Assembly: GCA_023398615.1 (NCBI GenBank)
Contig: JAEWSD010000254.1
Span: 1-15,978 of the forward strand
Length of the DNA stretch: 15,978 nt
Source: Bacillota bacterium
Lineage (GTDB): Bacteria > Bacillota > Clostridia > Lachnospirales > Lachnospiraceae
Reading direction: 5' to 3'
Positions 14,663 to 15,978 of this stretch are shown here, one piece after another. Position 1 is the first letter of the stretch, and every line of letters starts with the position of its first letter. Below the pieces are notes generated by a model. That model ran no database searches and was not told the DNA's origin. It saw only the letters and a program-made list of their open reading frames with translations. A program made the translations under genes and the position numbers.

Positions 14663-14806
14663 ATGGAATTTTCTGAAAGCTTACTGATAGCTTTATTTTG
14701 TATGTTGGTCGTATTTTCCGTACTTATCATACTATGGGCTCTTATCCGGATATTCTCTTCGATAATCAGGGCAATCGAACGAAAAGCAGATAAAAGCTCT
14801 TTATGA
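14663..14806 (+). CDS. OadG-like small membrane subunit of a Na+-translocating decarboxylase
   Basis: The product is a 47-residue protein with one N-terminal membrane helix (about 6-31) and a charged tail RAIERKADKSSL. The ATG follows GAGGTGAAAGGA. Gamma subunits of oxaloacetate, methylmalonyl-CoA and glutaconyl-CoA decarboxylases have this single-helix form and hold the complex together. Many carry a longer tail, so this is a short example. It precedes the beta subunit gene by 57 bases, which supports the assignment more than the sequence alone does. Confidence 0.65.
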   Translation: MEFSESLLIALFCMLVVFSVLIILWALIRIFSSIIRAIERKADKSSL

Positions 14807-14863
14807 GCTGATAGGAAGGATAAGTAATTGCATACTTAAGATTAGATTAAGGAGGAATTGATT

Positions 14864-15978
14864 GTGTTTATTGATTCACTAGTTAAATTATGGAATGATT
14901 CCGGATTTGCGGTATTGACCTGGCAATCCCTGTTAATGATCCTTGTTGCCTGTGTTCTTATCTATCTTGCAATAGGGAAGAAATTCGAACCTCTTCTTCT
15001 GCTGCCGATCGCTTTTGGCATACTGCTGGCAAATCTGCCGGCAACAGATCTTATGAGCCATCCTGACGCTGCTGCAAATGAACCGGGTGGACTTCTTTAT
15101 TTCCTGCACCTGGGTGTCGAGAAAGGTGTCTATCCCTCTCTCATCTTTCTGGGTGTCGGCGCCATGACGGATTTCGGTCCATTAATAGCCCGTCCCAGCA
15201 GTTTGCTTATCGGTGCCGGTGCGCAGTTTGGTATTGCCGCAGCCTTCATTATAGCTTCCGCTATGGGTTTCACGCCACAGGAAGCCGCCTCAATCGGCAT
15301 CATCGGCGGTGCCGACGGCCCTACCGCGATTTATCTGACCACAAGACTCGCTAAGGATCTACTTCCCTCCATCGCGATAGCCGCTTATTCCTATATGGCC
15401 CTGATACCGTTAATCCAGCCGCCGCTTATGAGATTAATGACTACAGAGAAGGAACGTACGGTGGTAATGGAACAGCTGCGTACCGTATCAAAGATGGAAA
15501 AAATATGCTTCCCTATCGTAGTTTCCATACTATGTATACTGCTTCTGCCATCCGTTGCACCCTTGATCGGTATGCTGATGCTCGGTAACCTGTTTAAGGA
15601 ATCCGGAGTTGTCGAAAGATTGTCGGAAACCGTACAGAACGCATTAATTAATATCGTCACCATTTTCCTTGGCCTTACCGTAGGCGCAAGTACGGTAGGC
15701 TCAGAATTCCTGAAACCAAAGACATTGGGAATCATAATTCTTGGGCTACTGGCCTTTATGTTCAGTACGGTAGGCGGACTTTTGATCGGTAAAGTAATGT
15801 GCTGGGCAACAAAGGGTAAGATTAACCCGCTCATCGGGTCTGCCGGAGTATCGGCGGTGCCGATGGCCGCGCGCGTATCTCAGATTGAGGGTCAGAAAGC
15901 AAGACCTGGGAATTATCTGCTGATGCATGCTATGGGGCCGAATGTAGCAGGTGTAATCGGTTCCGCGGTAGCTGCCGG
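14864..15978 (+). CDS. Na+-translocating decarboxylase beta subunit (OadB/MmdB/GcdB type), partial at 3' end
   Basis: The frame starts at GTG with AAGGAGG 8 bases upstream and is open to the window end, giving 371 codons. It is rich in membrane helices and has the family landmarks: GAMTDFGPLIARP (about 99-111), GIIGGADGPTAIYL (145-158) with the Asp (D151) that takes part in Na+ and proton exchange in this family, GASTVGSEFL, and GVSAVPMAARV followed by MHAMGPNVAGVIGS near the edge. The subunit couples decarboxylation of a carboxybiotin carrier to Na+ export. The substrate is set by the alpha subunit, which is not in the window. From family length, only a few residues are likely missing. Confidence 0.93.
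   Translation, partial: MFIDSLVKLWNDSGFAVLTWQSLLMILVACVLIYLAIGKKFEPLLLLPIAFGILLANLPATDLMSHPDAAANEPGGLLYFLHLGVEKGVYPSLIFLGVGAMTDFGPLIARPSSLLIGAGAQFGIAAAFIIASAMGFTPQEAASIGIIGGADGPTAIYLTTRLAKDLLPSIAIAAYSYMALIPLIQPPLMRLMTTEKERTVVMEQLRTVSKMEKICFPIVVSILCILLLPSVAPLIGMLMLGNLFKESGVVERLSETVQNALINIVTIFLGLTVGASTVGSEFLKPKTLGIIILGLLAFMFSTVGGLLIGKVMCWATKGKINPLIGSAGVSAVPMAARVSQIEGQKARPGNYLLMHAMGPNVAGVIGSAVAA

Noticed and set aside
15391..15834. Minus-strand frame of 147 codons
   Set aside because: It is antisense to the well-supported OadB-like gene.

Overview
The window reads as chromosomal DNA of a low-to-mid-GC, anaerobic Gram-positive bacterium, most likely a clostridium of the Lachnospiraceae type. That placement is an inference from strong AGGAGG ribosome sites, near-consensus sigma-A promoters, the BlaI/M56 pair, the RnfC-like protein, the Na+-pumping decarboxylase subunits and the overall protein style. 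No rRNA, tRNA or CRISPR array was seen.

Layout. Bases 2-100 are the tail of an unidentified gene, followed by a short inverted-repeat, MITE-like element (133-298). A CASTOR/POLLUX-type ion channel (323-2182, -) and a DUF445 membrane protein (2335-3225, +) diverge from back-to-back promoters. Next is a two-gene regulatory operon (3348-5396, +): a BlaI/MecI-type repressor, with a promoter carrying two matching operator dyads, and a BlaR1-like M56 zinc peptidase whose extracellular end is an NlpC/P60 peptidoglycan hydrolase domain instead of a penicillin-binding sensor. It ends in a strong terminator. On the minus strand follow a ketoacyl synthase III-like protein lacking two of the three usual catalytic residues (5504-6520) and, upstream of it, a six-pass chemoreceptor without a HAMP domain (6582-8084).

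An IS110-family element (about 9013-10619) sits three bases after the stop codon of an RnfC-like iron-sulfur flavoprotein gene and just upstream of a small membrane protein gene. Removing it rejoins an operon, tetR - rnfC-like - membrane protein, with 17 bases between the last two genes. The 5' non-coding end of the IS fits a bridge RNA: in the expected order it carries segments matching the left target, right target, left donor and right donor flanks around a CT core. Joining the IS ends would also build a promoter.

The right part holds a cluster of stacked hairpins and terminators (12537-12744), a zinc-dependent sorbitol/threonine-dehydrogenase-like enzyme (12777-13814, -), an orphan small protein resembling a phage-tail/contractile-injection assembly protein (14105-14419, +), a promoter-plus-terminator unit of about 100 nt that is a candidate small RNA or attenuating leader, and the start of a Na+-translocating decarboxylase operon: OadG-like (14663-14806) and OadB-like (14864 to the window end).

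The most notable items are the readable IS110 bridge RNA with its own target, the operon that the IS split, the M56-NlpC/P60 fusion under BlaI-type control, and the unusual active site of the ketosynthase-like protein.
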